Source: Clostridiales bacterium
GTDB taxonomy: Bacteria; Bacillota; Clostridia; Saccharofermentanales; Saccharofermentanaceae
NCBI GenBank assembly: GCA_017480325.1
Contig: JAFVAY010000003.1
Span: 1 to 64,000 of the forward strand
Length of the DNA stretch: 64,000 bases
Direction of reading: 5' to 3'
The notes beneath the pieces were generated by a model. That model had not been told where the DNA came from. It ran no database searches and saw nothing but the letters and a program-made list of their open reading frames with translations. Within the stretch, counting starts at the first letter, position 1, and each line of letters begins with the position of its first letter. A program made the translations under genes and the position numbers. This document shows, one piece after another, positions 33,393 to 42,784 of this stretch.

Positions 33393-36300
33393 ATCTGATC
33401 TTTTTCCTCCTTCCGGCTGATGGATAAACAAACCACAAAGGCCCCATCAAAACACAGCCTCCGATGACCGAGAGCCCGATATTACGATAGAAAGGATCAT
33501 AAGAGACTCCGGTCTGGGGTATGAAGGTGATCATCTGAGAAGTCTCGTTCCAATCCTGATGGGACTTGATCAGCATCCCGGTTCTGTTATCGTATACACT
33601 CTCGAACACCACAAGCTTCTCAGCCGTATAGTCACTTCCGTCAAAGTGTATCTCGATATCTATACTTCCCGTAGAGGTTTCAGGGACAAAGACTGTAGAA
33701 ATATGAGCATCAGACTGACCTGTTGAACTGTTCATCAGATCAGTCTCCACCCTATACTCATTGCCTGCTGTCAATCCCCGGTAATATACTGTATCAATAA
33801 CCAAAACAGATGATTCCGGAGCGACGGACTGTCTCCCGTCACTTCCGTGGGCCATTGAGCCTAAGCTACATAATTCAATAGTCTGATCATCATCTGTTAT
33901 GTCAGCATGTATTGCCACTCTGACTCCCGGTGCAGAATAGAGTTCCTCGAATACAACTAATTTATCAACCGATACAAGCTCCAAAGCATTGACTGTAAAG
34001 ACAACATCTACAAATCCTGACTCTGACGAAGGTACAAAGCTTATCTGAGACTTTACTTCCTGCCCTTGCTGTATCAGTGCGCCGCTCTCGATGATATTAC
34101 CTTCAGCGTCGGTTTTAACATACTGGACATTCCCGACCATTGTATATTCGGTTCCGGGGATAAGATTCTCATAAAATACACGATCTGTTACTATTGCTTC
34201 CTCCACATCAGGAAGTGTGTTTCCTGCAGAAGTCGATGCATCCGTATGAATATCCGGAATATAGACGCTTTGAGAATTATTCTCCCAAGAAAAATCCCAG
34301 TGCTTTGCTATCGGATACCATCCTATACCTCCGTTCGAGAGAATAGTTTCACACACCACCAGCCGGTCATAATGAAGATCAGCAAGAACAGTAGAATCAA
34401 ATGTGAATGTCATTTCTATCCTTCCCGACTGTTCGGTCGGAGTAAAGAATACAGTAGACATCGCCGTCTGTTCTCCGATGATATCAGCCATTGAGCCTGA
34501 GTGAATATATCCGTTATCGTCTTCATACATCCAATACAATGTGCCCTGAACCTGATACTCTCTTCCGTCTATCAGAAGGTTATCGTAAACGACCTCATCA
34601 ACTATCCTCGCCCGCTGATCAATACTGAGGGTGGTCCTACCGGTATCACCGGGAACCGTATCGGGGCAATATGCGTTGGTATACACATCAGGAATGTATA
34701 AAGTTTGTGGCATATCCTCGATATCATGATGGAACATAATATGCACATTACCTTCATAGCAATCCTCAAAGAACACCATGGTCTGTCCTCTGAACCTGTC
34801 GGTATTGATCACATATCTTACCTGAATAAAGCCCTCATGTGACTCCGGTGTAAACTCGGTAAACGGATGTAATATCTCTCTTGAATCGGCTCCCTCTATT
34901 ACACCTCCGTCAACAGCATTACCGGAATCATCATACGTCAACAAATGCATCCGGCCTTCCATACGATAGGTTCTTCCGGGCTGCAAACCTTCATAGTAAA
35001 CATTATCAATGATCGTGGCGTACCCGACAGAAGCAACCTGAGACAACGTTTGTGAATCATAAACACCTGTTCTGATCTCACCTACTCTGACAGTCTGTCC
35101 CTCATCCCCGATATCTTCATGAGTTGCAATATAATCTTCGTCGTACCACTGAGGATAAAGAATCTCAGAGTAATCAGAATTTAATTCAAGATATTCGTAA
35201 GCAACCAGATCAACCGGAGCATTAAGAGTCTCTTCTTCCACCAAAGACATTAATCTTTGAGTATCAAGTGTAAAAACGACCTCTACTTCTCCATCAGGGC
35301 TGTCAGGATTAAATACTACGGATGCTGATATAGGCATACCGTTTACATCAAGAAGCACCTCGCCGGTCTCTTTGATATGAATGATTCCAGTAATGACATA
35401 TTCGACATCCGGGATAAGGTTTCTATATGTAACCGTATCAACCAGTTCAACCTCATCACCTATATGAGCTGTATGACTCTGTGTAAGAGGATCGATAAGA
35501 GTAGTATGAATATACGGTCTCAGGTTATAGAAGGTCGTCTCATATACAATCGGAGCAAAGAAAGCGGTCGAAGTGTCCTGTTCTTCTATGATAATGTTTG
35601 TCTCATTTCTTGTAGGTGTCGGTACACCATTTGAATCAACAAAGAAATAATTCCGTGGAGCCTGAGTCTCTACAACAATATAACTTCCTGATCTAAGCTC
35701 AGATGATATATAGCAGCCCTCATCCTGATTCCAATTAACACATGCATCCTCCAGCCTGCCATTAACAAACGTCTTTGCAGTTGTATCTACGCCTTCTGTA
35801 TATGTCCCATTGCCGTCCACATCATCATAGATAGTAAACTGAGCCTCCGTAATGCTCTCACCGTTATCTCCGTCCAGCTTATAGATCAGAATGTGAGTAT
35901 GATAAGGTGTATCGTTAACATCTACTGTGTAGGAAGCTTCATACCTTCTGCCTTCCAGAACAATAGGGAACACATTCCCATTGATGTAGTAGTTATAAGG
36001 AGACACCTCTTCAACGATCAGATAATTGATCGGATAATTCTTAGCAGAAGCGCCCGTAATAGTTCCGTTATCACTCACGCACTCAGGGAAACTGTTTCTT
36101 ATAACATCGGGAGTTAATGTATAAGAAAAATCAACTATTCCGTTTCTGTCTGTATCAGAAAAGGCATCCAAGAGTCTGTCATCATTGTCTAACTCACCAT
36201 TGCAGTTCACATCAACATATACCGAGAAAGTTGCATTATAGTCTCCCTCATAATCACAGATTAATTCGCCGGTCCACTCATCAAGTTTATTTACCGTGAT

Positions 36301-39300
36301 CTCAAGCTCGATATACGGTGTATCTACACAGGTTATTGAAGCACTGTATCCGCCATCGGCCGTCACACTAACTGCAATAGGCTCGTTATTAAGATAATAC
36401 CCATCCGGCGCATGTATTTCCCTTACGATAAATCCAGAAGGGAAAGCTGAAGGATCATAATAACCTAAGTCTGCGAAAAGACAGCTAAAATTAACTATAC
36501 CGTCCCTATCTGTATCGGCTTCAGTGCCAATTGACTCACCGTCCGCACTGTCGATTATCCCGTTATTATTCCGATCTATGTAAAGCTCAAAGGCTGCATC
36601 TGTATCTCCTTCATAACCTGATAGGATCGTTCCGGTACTCTCATCTATTTTCCAGACTTCAATACTAAATCTGTATTGACGATTTGAGCATTCAACTGTC
36701 AAAGGCGTCGTATGGTTAGTTTCCGTCACTTCTACCGTTCTGTAGAAAAACTCCGGTGTACCGTCACCATCAGCGTCCATCGAATCCCAGCCTTCAGGAG
36801 TTCTGTAGGAATTGATGTTACTTACATATTCCCTTACTTCATAGGAACCATAGTTAAGATGCTGAACATAATCCGCATTAGTATTGCTGACAATATCGTT
36901 ATGCCAACCTCGGGTAGTTGTACCTCCGGAATTAGCAACAGCGGCATTAATGCTATAGTTCCAAACGACGTTGTAGCAATTATGACCGTCAGTGGTTTGT
37001 CCTGACGGAGTATCAGGATCATAGATAATTCCTGTAGCATAAAGCGTGTCAGAGCCCCCTGTTCCGGATCCTCCTCTTAACTCAAAACGCTCAACATCCG
37101 ATACTCCTGTGCCGGTCTCATCTATTTTGTTGATATCAAGAAGGCCTGTTAACTCGACATTCGTAAATTTGTAGTAGTAATAATCTGTATAAATACTGCC
37201 TCCGGATGTGGCAGGCAATGCAGCCTCAAGAGCCAAAGTATTCCAATTACACGTATACGTAACCGCATTAGAAGAATCGATATAGAATACTCTTCCGAAT
37301 ACCATAGAACCGTTGGAATCTGAACACAAATGCCAACCGTTATTGACCTCCGTCCTGATAAACTGATCATCCCCGGCCTTTGTCCTGAAAGTCCCCTCCT
37401 GATATATCTCATAAACAATATAATAACCGGAAGGAAGTCCGATCAGATTATAGGCTTCACCATTATCGTTATTTACAACCTGTTGTCCGTCATACCATTG
37501 CCAATATGCATAAGAGCGTCCATTCCAATGAACCTCCATATCAGAGTAGTGATTCCCTCCCCAGGACCAGCTGATCGGAGCCTGATAGCAATTACCATCC
37601 CTACTCTGCATTCTGTAAGATATGGAACCCCAGAATATAGAATTTGAAATATTTCCGAAGGAATTATTCCCGTCTCTCGGATTGGATATAGCTCTGCCAC
37701 ATCCCGGATACCAGTTCTGATTATTGGCGGCACTTACGATATAGTCCAACGGCTGATAACATAAGTAATAGCTTGGATCTGATACAGTATCGAATATATC
37801 GGACCCTATCTCCCACCTCTTCATCAGCACCAATGAGCCCCATGGACCTCCCGGACTTGTGGCATCCACCATTCTTACAGTTCCCGGATTACAATTACCT
37901 TCAGCATCCACAACTACGGTAATATCATCTGCAAGCTCGTAGGGATTACCTGAATCAGGATCAATAGGTGCAGTAACCTCATGAAATACATAAGTACTGT
38001 TAGGATACAATCCACTGATGGTAACTTCGCTGCCGTTTGTCTCAAACTGTATTCCGCGATTGATGTACGAATATGATATGGAATTGGGGGCAACGGCGAT
38101 CTCGTCAGTATGCTCTAGCCCATCTCCGGACAGACAGGTAAAACTGATGACTGCACCTGACAACGGCGACTGATCCTCCCCGATCTTACTGAACATTACA
38201 CTTGAACTTACGGACACTTGTGAATTCAAGGTCTGTACTATTCCTTCAAACACCTGGGAGCCACCGGTATAATAATTGATCTCCTTGGTGTAAGTGCCCA
38301 CACCGTTAAAGACAATACTGATATTCCAGTTTTTCTTACCTGAGAACTGACCTGAGATAGAGCTTTGAATTCTGCTAATGATCTGATTTCTTACCGATGC
38401 GGCATCCTGATCCCAGGGCACGGTAAAAGAATGAAGGGATGTCACCGGTGATCCGCCCGTATCGGACACTGAATTAAAGTTTACTGCCCAGTCATTCTGA
38501 TAAGTTCCTCCTGATACAGCGTATGTTACCGTTATCGTTGCGGGAGTCCAGGTAACTTCCGACACATCAGCTCTCTCACTTATCCTGATTGTTGCTGTAA
38601 CACCTCCCTCAGCGCCCTGCGTAACTACGGCACTGTAATAAGCAGTACAACTCGGCATAGTCCTGGCAGAAGCCGAAGAACGCTCACCAAAGAAGGAAGC
38701 ACAGATCATAGGAATTCCCGAATTCTTACCTATAGCCGTCATGAAGCTTCCGAATGCCCCGTCAAACCCGGACGCAGTTCCCACTCCCTGACCTCCGGAG
38801 GTATAGGTGCAGCGACCCGTATAGGTACCTGTTGCCAATGTCTGAGAGGTCTCAATTGTCGTTGTGGCATCAGACGGCGCATAGTAGACATCACATACGG
38901 AAAAATCTGCAGGGACCTCATCAACCGACTCGAATGAAACATTGCCTGAATCATCTATTACCGCAACTACTATTCCGGCACCACGCTGAGCCTGAAGCTC
39001 CTCTGTAAGCTCATCTGCCAGATTATAAGCCCAATCATAGTTTTCTTCAGAAACAATCCCGTCATCCTCGAAGATCCGATCAAACACCTTGTTTGAATTA
39101 CATAACTCTCCCGACGAATAAAGACCAGTAAACCTGGCTGTAGCCTCTGACGTCGAACCGGCAATCACATAATAATCTGCATTATAGTTAGATGTACTTA
39201 TCTTCAGGCCTGATCCGTCAACCGCACCGACAGTAATAACTCCGCTGACACATCCGGGAATAAAATAATCGGCACTGGTAGCATTATTCCCCGCAGCGCC

Positions 39301-40308
39301 GATCACAACGATTCCGGAATTCAAAGCCTCCTGAATAATCGCCTTGATAACAGCATTTTTCCCTATATCAGGCGCGGTCATTGAGAAGTTAATAACCGAT
39401 ACGCCAAGATCCATCGCCAATCTGAAGCCTGCATATACATCCGCAGCTGAAGCAAATCCGGAATCGGATACTTTGATGGAAACTACTCTTGCATATGGAT
39501 TCTCATCTCTGATGTACCCCAGCATAGCAGTACCGTGACCATTATGATCAGAAGTATCATCCCCGACAACTGTATAATTGACATCAGCATCTGCTCCGGT
39601 ATCAATTAAAGCAATGTAACCGTTATAGCTGTCACCTGTTGTATCGATATCATTAAGATTGGAAATAGCATCGTTACCGTTATTAAGACCGCTCATATCA
39701 GCTATATCCGAACCATCATCTGTAGCAACGGATGCCACTTCCGACAGATCAGTAATATAATCAACCTTATCGACATAATATGAATAAACATATCTTGCTT
39801 CCTGAACCGAACTACAGGCTATGATATAAACATCCTCGTAATTGGAAACGACATTCGTATTTCTTGTAAACACAGCAGGATCCGATGTCTTTATAAACAG
39901 CTCCTCAGTATTTACAAGGCACTCGTCAATATCGGAGAAGTAGTGGTCGTATACAACATACACCTGATCATCCGTTTCAGCGATCTCCTCAGTCTCCTCT
40001 GTCGGATCCGTATCTGCTGCCAATTCGATCTCAATCTCTTCATCGGAAGAGGACTCTGTTAATTCAGTCTGCGTCAGATCATCAGCAACCTCAATATATT
40101 CTGTAGTCTCCAAGGCTTCATCGACCGTAACTGATTCGACAATATCATCAGCAACTGTCACTTCACTTTCTTCCGTCACTTCAACTTCCGTTTCAGGCTC
40201 AGTCTCTATAGTGTCAGCCACCAAAGATACCGACAGATAAAGCGCCTGCGTAAGCATAATCGTCGCAAGTGCAGCCGCACAAGCCATCGAATAAAACTTG
40301 TTTCTCAT
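33379..40308 (-). CDS. Giant cell-wall-anchored subtilase / SpaA-like / VaFE-repeat surface protein
   Basis: 2309 residues from ATG 40308 (GGAGG eight bases upstream). Signal peptide about 1-31; acidic Glu/Thr-rich segment 34-114; S8 subtilase 225-395 with Asp236 (ALIDTG), His258 (GHGT), oxyanion Asn341 (AAGNN) and Ser387 (STSEAT); a Gly/Ser-rich region 400-700; SpaA/Cna_B-like domains about 704-815, 825-1050, 1054-1210, 1213-1330, 1332-1470, 1471-1596, three with Asp/Asn-rich SdrB-like calcium loops (YIDRNNNGIID); five VaFE-type repeats about 1597-1740, 1743-1870, 1877-2016, 2020-2145, 2148-2262; then IPQTG (2263-2267), a membrane helix and RRKKIR. Intramolecular isopeptide and Thr-Gln ester bonds are expected from the families. 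A sortase gene overlaps its end. Role inferred: protease-bearing adhesin or stalk. Confidence 0.88.
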   Translation of the reverse strand: MRNKFYSMACAAALATIMLTQALYLSVSLVADTIETEPETEVEVTEESEVTVADDIVESVTVDEALETTEYIEVADDLTQTELTESSSDEEIEIELAADTDPTEETEEIAETDDQVYVVYDHYFSDIDECLVNTEELFIKTSDPAVFTRNTNVVSNYEDVYIIACSSVQEARYVYSYYVDKVDYITDLSEVASVATDDGSDIADMSGLNNGNDAISNLNDIDTTGDSYNGYIALIDTGADADVNYTVVGDDTSDHNGHGTAMLGYIRDENPYARVVSIKVSDSGFASAADVYAGFRLAMDLGVSVINFSMTAPDIGKNAVIKAIIQEALNSGIVVIGAAGNNATSADYFIPGCVSGVITVGAVDGSGLKISTSNYNADYYVIAGSTSEATARFTGLYSSGELCNSNKVFDRIFEDDGIVSEENYDWAYNLADELTEELQAQRGAGIVVAVIDDSGNVSFESVDEVPADFSVCDVYYAPSDATTTIETSQTLATGTYTGRCTYTSGGQGVGTASGFDGAFGSFMTAIGKNSGIPMICASFFGERSSASARTMPSCTAYYSAVVTQGAEGGVTATIRISERADVSEVTWTPATITVTYAVSGGTYQNDWAVNFNSVSDTGGSPVTSLHSFTVPWDQDAASVRNQIISRIQSSISGQFSGKKNWNISIVFNGVGTYTKEINYYTGGSQVFEGIVQTLNSQVSVSSSVMFSKIGEDQSPLSGAVISFTCLSGDGLEHTDEIAVAPNSISYSYINRGIQFETNGSEVTISGLYPNSTYVFHEVTAPIDPDSGNPYELADDITVVVDAEGNCNPGTVRMVDATSPGGPWGSLVLMKRWEIGSDIFDTVSDPSYYLCYQPLDYIVSAANNQNWYPGCGRAISNPRDGNNSFGNISNSIFWGSISYRMQSRDGNCYQAPISWSWGGNHYSDMEVHWNGRSYAYWQWYDGQQVVNNDNGEAYNLIGLPSGYYIVYEIYQEGTFRTKAGDDQFIRTEVNNGWHLCSDSNGSMVFGRVFYIDSSNAVTYTCNWNTLALEAALPATSGGSIYTDYYYYKFTNVELTGLLDINKIDETGTGVSDVERFELRGGSGTGGSDTLYATGIIYDPDTPSGQTTDGHNCYNVVWNYSINAAVANSGGTTTRGWHNDIVSNTNADYVQHLNYGSYEVREYVSNINSYRTPEGWDSMDADGDGTPEFFYRTVEVTETNHTTPLTVECSNRQYRFSIEVWKIDESTGTILSGYEGDTDAAFELYIDRNNNGIIDSADGESIGTEADTDRDGIVNFSCLFADLGYYDPSAFPSGFIVREIHAPDGYYLNNEPIAVSVTADGGYSASITCVDTPYIELEITVNKLDEWTGELICDYEGDYNATFSVYVDVNCNGELDNDDRLLDAFSDTDRNGIVDFSYTLTPDVIRNSFPECVSDNGTITGASAKNYPINYLIVEEVSPYNYYINGNVFPIVLEGRRYEASYTVDVNDTPYHTHILIYKLDGDNGESITEAQFTIYDDVDGNGTYTEGVDTTAKTFVNGRLEDACVNWNQDEGCYISSELRSGSYIVVETQAPRNYFFVDSNGVPTPTRNETNIIIEEQDTSTAFFAPIVYETTFYNLRPYIHTTLIDPLTQSHTAHIGDEVELVDTVTYRNLIPDVEYVITGIIHIKETGEVLLDVNGMPISASVVFNPDSPDGEVEVVFTLDTQRLMSLVEEETLNAPVDLVAYEYLELNSDYSEILYPQWYDEDYIATHEDIGDEGQTVRVGEIRTGVYDSQTLSQVASVGYATIIDNVYYEGLQPGRTYRMEGRMHLLTYDDSGNAVDGGVIEGADSREILHPFTEFTPESHEGFIQVRYVINTDRFRGQTMVFFEDCYEGNVHIMFHHDIEDMPQTLYIPDVYTNAYCPDTVPGDTGRTTLSIDQRARIVDEVVYDNLLIDGREYQVQGTLYWMYEDDNGYIHSGSMADIIGEQTAMSTVFFTPTEQSGRIEMTFTFDSTVLADLHYDRLVVCETILSNGGIGWYPIAKHWDFSWENNSQSVYIPDIHTDASTSAGNTLPDVEEAIVTDRVFYENLIPGTEYTMVGNVQYVKTDAEGNIIESGALIQQGQEVKSQISFVPSSESGFVDVVFTVNALELVSVDKLVVFEELYSAPGVRVAIHADITDDDQTIELCSLGSMAHGSDGRQSVAPESSVLVIDTVYYRGLTAGNEYRVETDLMNSSTGQSDAHISTVFVPETSTGSIDIEIHFDGSDYTAEKLVVFESVYDNRTGMLIKSHQDWNETSQMITFIPQTGVSYDPFYRNIGLSVIGGCVLMGPLWFVYPSAGRRKKIRYEKN

Positions 40309-40334
40309 ATATCTACCTCCATTTTCCATGCAAT

Positions 40335-40353
40335 AAAAAAGGGCTCACACCCT
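40335..40353 (-). terminator. Weak terminator between the DUF5688 and giant genes
   Basis: On the minus strand AGGG, TGTGAG, CCCT followed by six T residues, overlapping the DUF5688 stop codon. The stem has only four pairs, so it would attenuate rather than block readthrough into the giant gene. Confidence 0.3.
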
Positions 40354-41310
40354 CATCTCATCAAAATCCAGAACACTGAGCTCACCAGACTCGGCGCTGT
40401 AGTAGTAGAGCGTATCCGACAGGATGTTATAGTCATCTCCCTTATACGCAGCATTAGATCCTCTCAGGATTTCATATAATGATATCGGCGACATACACGA
40501 CACGGTCAAAGGCACCAACAGCGCTTCATTGATCGAGGTGGGAACAATGTAATAATCCGACTCGCATTTCCTCGCCACCTCTTCGAGAAGCTCTTTGTAT
40601 ATAAGTCCGGTAGTCGCCCTGTAATCATGCTTATTAGACAGAACATACATGCGATTATCTTTCCCAAGCTCATTAAGACACTTACGTATCTCCGACTCGG
40701 AATTACCCCATCGTCTCATCGTATTACGTACGATCTGATCAAAGCTTTTTACCTTCGGCTCAAGTATCCTTTTGGTATTCTTCAGTGCATACTGATAAAG
40801 ATCTTCCTCACTAAGCTTTGCCGACTCCATGATATTATTATCGATCACGGTGCTATAGATCCCCATCTCATCGATATTGACGACCCACCTGTAGATTATG
40901 ACCATATTGAGAAACTCCCTGTGTGGCAGGTCGTGCTTATATACATTAAGCATCTTAGGATTAATCAGTTCTGCAACTACACCCTTTCTGATCTTCTTAA
41001 CATCCATGATCTCCGACAGGTTATAGCACTTTGATATCGCTGTTCTCATAGAGTCTGCGATATAGTAAAGCTCGCGGTTAATATCTCCGTGCTCCAAGTA
41101 CGAGCTATAGACCTCTTGAAAATAAAACGTCGGCTTCATCACAGGAAATTTCTTAGTAAATTCCCCCTTACTGCAGAAGGTAAAACCGTCGAGATCTCTG
41201 CCATGCTTCTTTACAGGAAACTCGATAAACTCGAATTCACTGTACTCCTTCCCCATTACCTCGGGGAACCTGATGCCAAAGGCTTCTTTAAATTCTTCAT
41301 ACGAAAGCAT
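40345..41310 (-). CDS. DUF5688 family protein
   Basis: 321 residues from ATG 41310 (GGAGG eight bases upstream; ATG 41325 and TTG 41337 are alternatives). The C-terminal half contains the DUF5688 pattern: MYVLSNKHDYRATTGLIYKE, then YYIVPTSINEALLVP and DTLYYYSAESGEL. These proteins are abundant in Lachnospiraceae and soluble by sequence; no activity is known and no catalytic motif stands out. It sits between thiN and the giant surface-protein gene and may share a transcript with the latter, given the 36-base gap. A strong hairpin lies just upstream. Confidence 0.7.
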   Translation of the reverse strand: MLSYEEFKEAFGIRFPEVMGKEYSEFEFIEFPVKKHGRDLDGFTFCSKGEFTKKFPVMKPTFYFQEVYSSYLEHGDINRELYYIADSMRTAISKCYNLSEIMDVKKIRKGVVAELINPKMLNVYKHDLPHREFLNMVIIYRWVVNIDEMGIYSTVIDNNIMESAKLSEEDLYQYALKNTKRILEPKVKSFDQIVRNTMRRWGNSESEIRKCLNELGKDNRMYVLSNKHDYRATTGLIYKELLEEVARKCESDYYIVPTSINEALLVPLTVSCMSPISLYEILRGSNAAYKGDDYNILSDTLYYYSAESGELSVLDFDEMRV

Positions 41311-41337
41311 ATCTTTCTCCTCCATGTTTTCCCGCAA

Positions 41338-41368
41338 TATAAAAGCACCGCAGTTCGACCTGCGGTGC
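41338..41368 (-). terminator. Terminator of the thiN operon / leader hairpin of DUF5688
   Basis: GCACCGCA (41345-41352) and TGCGGTGC (41361-41368) form a perfect 8-bp GC-rich stem, followed on the minus strand by TTTTATATT. It lies 95 bases after thiN and only 28 bases before the DUF5688 start. Confidence 0.7.
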
Positions 41369-41462
41369 TCATCTCATGCTTATATGAGTATATGCTAATC
41401 CCCCTAAGCTGGAATTGCAACCCCATTTTTGTCCCAATTTATAGTTAGATTAATGGGACACT

Positions 41463-42113
41463 TTAAAACTCACGAACTATCAGAACGCCCATATTACCGG
41501 CATTTGCGCTTATCGAGAATGATTCAGCGCCTTGTGTCACCCTGTTACTCACGGTTAGGGATGAGCCCGGGATAAGGTCCTTATTATCAAGCTTATAGTA
41601 CAATCCCTCCGTGCTTACTCCTTTGACCTCGGTAAACGGTATCATAGATATAACAAGCTCCTCACTATTCTGAAGACCGGAGATACTTATGCTGTCCTTC
41701 CCGCACATCGGAATAAAGTCGCTTACACCGTCAGTAAGAGTGATATCACGTCCCTCCCCGTGAAGCCTTAAAGCGACCATCATATTGGACAATACGTGGT
41801 CCGGACGACCTGACAAGGAACATATCATGACGATCTCGTACTCCTCCGGGATCTGGCGAAGACAAAGCTCTGAATCCGTCATATCCTTCTCAACCGGATA
41901 CGTATCGAATTCAACACCCTTTTCCCTCAGAAACTCAAGAGTCTCACTGTCTATGGAATCAAGATCACCTACGACCCTGGACGGGATTATACCGCATTCC
42001 ACTGCTACTGAAGCACCGCTGTCGGCTGCGATCACAAGGTCGCAGTCAGCCGCGATTATACCGACACTCTGAGGATCGATCCCCGGACCGCCGGCAAACA
42101 CACAGGCTCTCAT
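41463..42113 (-). CDS. thiN: Thiamine pyrophosphokinase
   Basis: 216 residues. It converts thiamine to thiamine pyrophosphate using ATP. Conserved blocks: AADSGAS, VVGDLDSID, PVEKDMTDSELCL, then SGRPDHVLSN in the catalytic domain; a C-terminal beta domain binds thiamine. It shares one base (TGATG-type junction) with rpe, so translation is coupled. It is the last gene of the polC-to-thiN block; a strong terminator follows. Confidence 0.92.
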   Translation of the reverse strand: MRACVFAGGPGIDPQSVGIIAADCDLVIAADSGASVAVECGIIPSRVVGDLDSIDSETLEFLREKGVEFDTYPVEKDMTDSELCLRQIPEEYEIVMICSLSGRPDHVLSNMMVALRLHGEGRDITLTDGVSDFIPMCGKDSISISGLQNSEELVISMIPFTEVKGVSTEGLYYKLDNKDLIPGSSLTVSNRVTQGAESFSISANAGNMGVLIVREF

Positions 42114-42784
42114 CAGAGGCTCACACCTATAAGAGAATACAGTTCCTTGGCCGCTAGCCCAGGATCCTCTTTACCGAACACCGCACTTCCGGCTACAAGA
42201 AGCTTGGCTCCGGCCTCCGCCGCCTCTGCTACGGTACTGACGTTGATCCCTCCGTCAACAGACAAAATGGCATCCGATCCGTTCTCATCGAGCCTCTTAC
42301 GATAATCGGCTATTCTCGCGGTCGATTCCGGAATATAGGATTGTCCGCCGAAGCCGGGACGAACCGACATAACCAGAATAAGATCCGCCGCTCCCTTCTC
42401 GAGGAAGGGATAGATAGCTTCGGCCGGAGTATCGGGATGTATCGCTACTCCAGCCTTCTTCCCGAGTCCCCTAATCTTCTCTATAAGCTCGAAGGGCTTA
42501 TCCGAGCACTCCACATGAAAAGTAATATAATCAGAACCCGCTGCCGCGAAGGGCTCCACGAATTCCCCCGGATTTGTGATCATGAGATGGGTATCAAGAA
42601 TAAGATCGCTGTGCTTACGTATTGACTTGATTACAGGCACTCCGATAGTTAGGTTAGGCACATAATGACCGTCCATAACATCTAGGTGCAAAAAGCTACA
42701 GTAGGGTGTGATACTCTCCACGTCTCTCATAACATAACCGAAGTCGGCAGACAGAAGTGATGGCGACAGTTCGTACTCTCTCAT
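42113..42784 (-). CDS. rpe: Ribulose-phosphate 3-epimerase
   Basis: 223 residues, a TIM barrel interconverting ribulose 5-phosphate and xylulose 5-phosphate. Signature motifs are LSPSLLSADF, HLDVMDGHYVPN (metal and catalytic Asp), MSVRPGFGGQ and SVDGGIN. It overlaps rsgA by four bases (ATGA) and thiN by one. Its product ribulose 5-phosphate feeds the ribose phosphate used by PRPP synthases. Confidence 0.95.
   Translation of the reverse strand: MREYELSPSLLSADFGYVMRDVESITPYCSFLHLDVMDGHYVPNLTIGVPVIKSIRKHSDLILDTHLMITNPGEFVEPFAAAGSDYITFHVECSDKPFELIEKIRGLGKKAGVAIHPDTPAEAIYPFLEKGAADLILVMSVRPGFGGQSYIPESTARIADYRKRLDENGSDAILSVDGGINVSTVAEAAEAGAKLLVAGSAVFGKEDPGLAAKELYSLIGVSL

Noticed and set aside
37200-37230. 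Internal LPATSGG (residues 1031-1037) in the giant protein as a second sorting signal
   Set aside because: It lacks the Gly after Thr and is followed by more folded domains, not a membrane helix.
33379-40308. CRISPR array or tandem DNA repeats in the giant gene
   Set aside because: The repeats exist at protein level only; nucleotide identity between modules is low and no regular spacer pattern is present.
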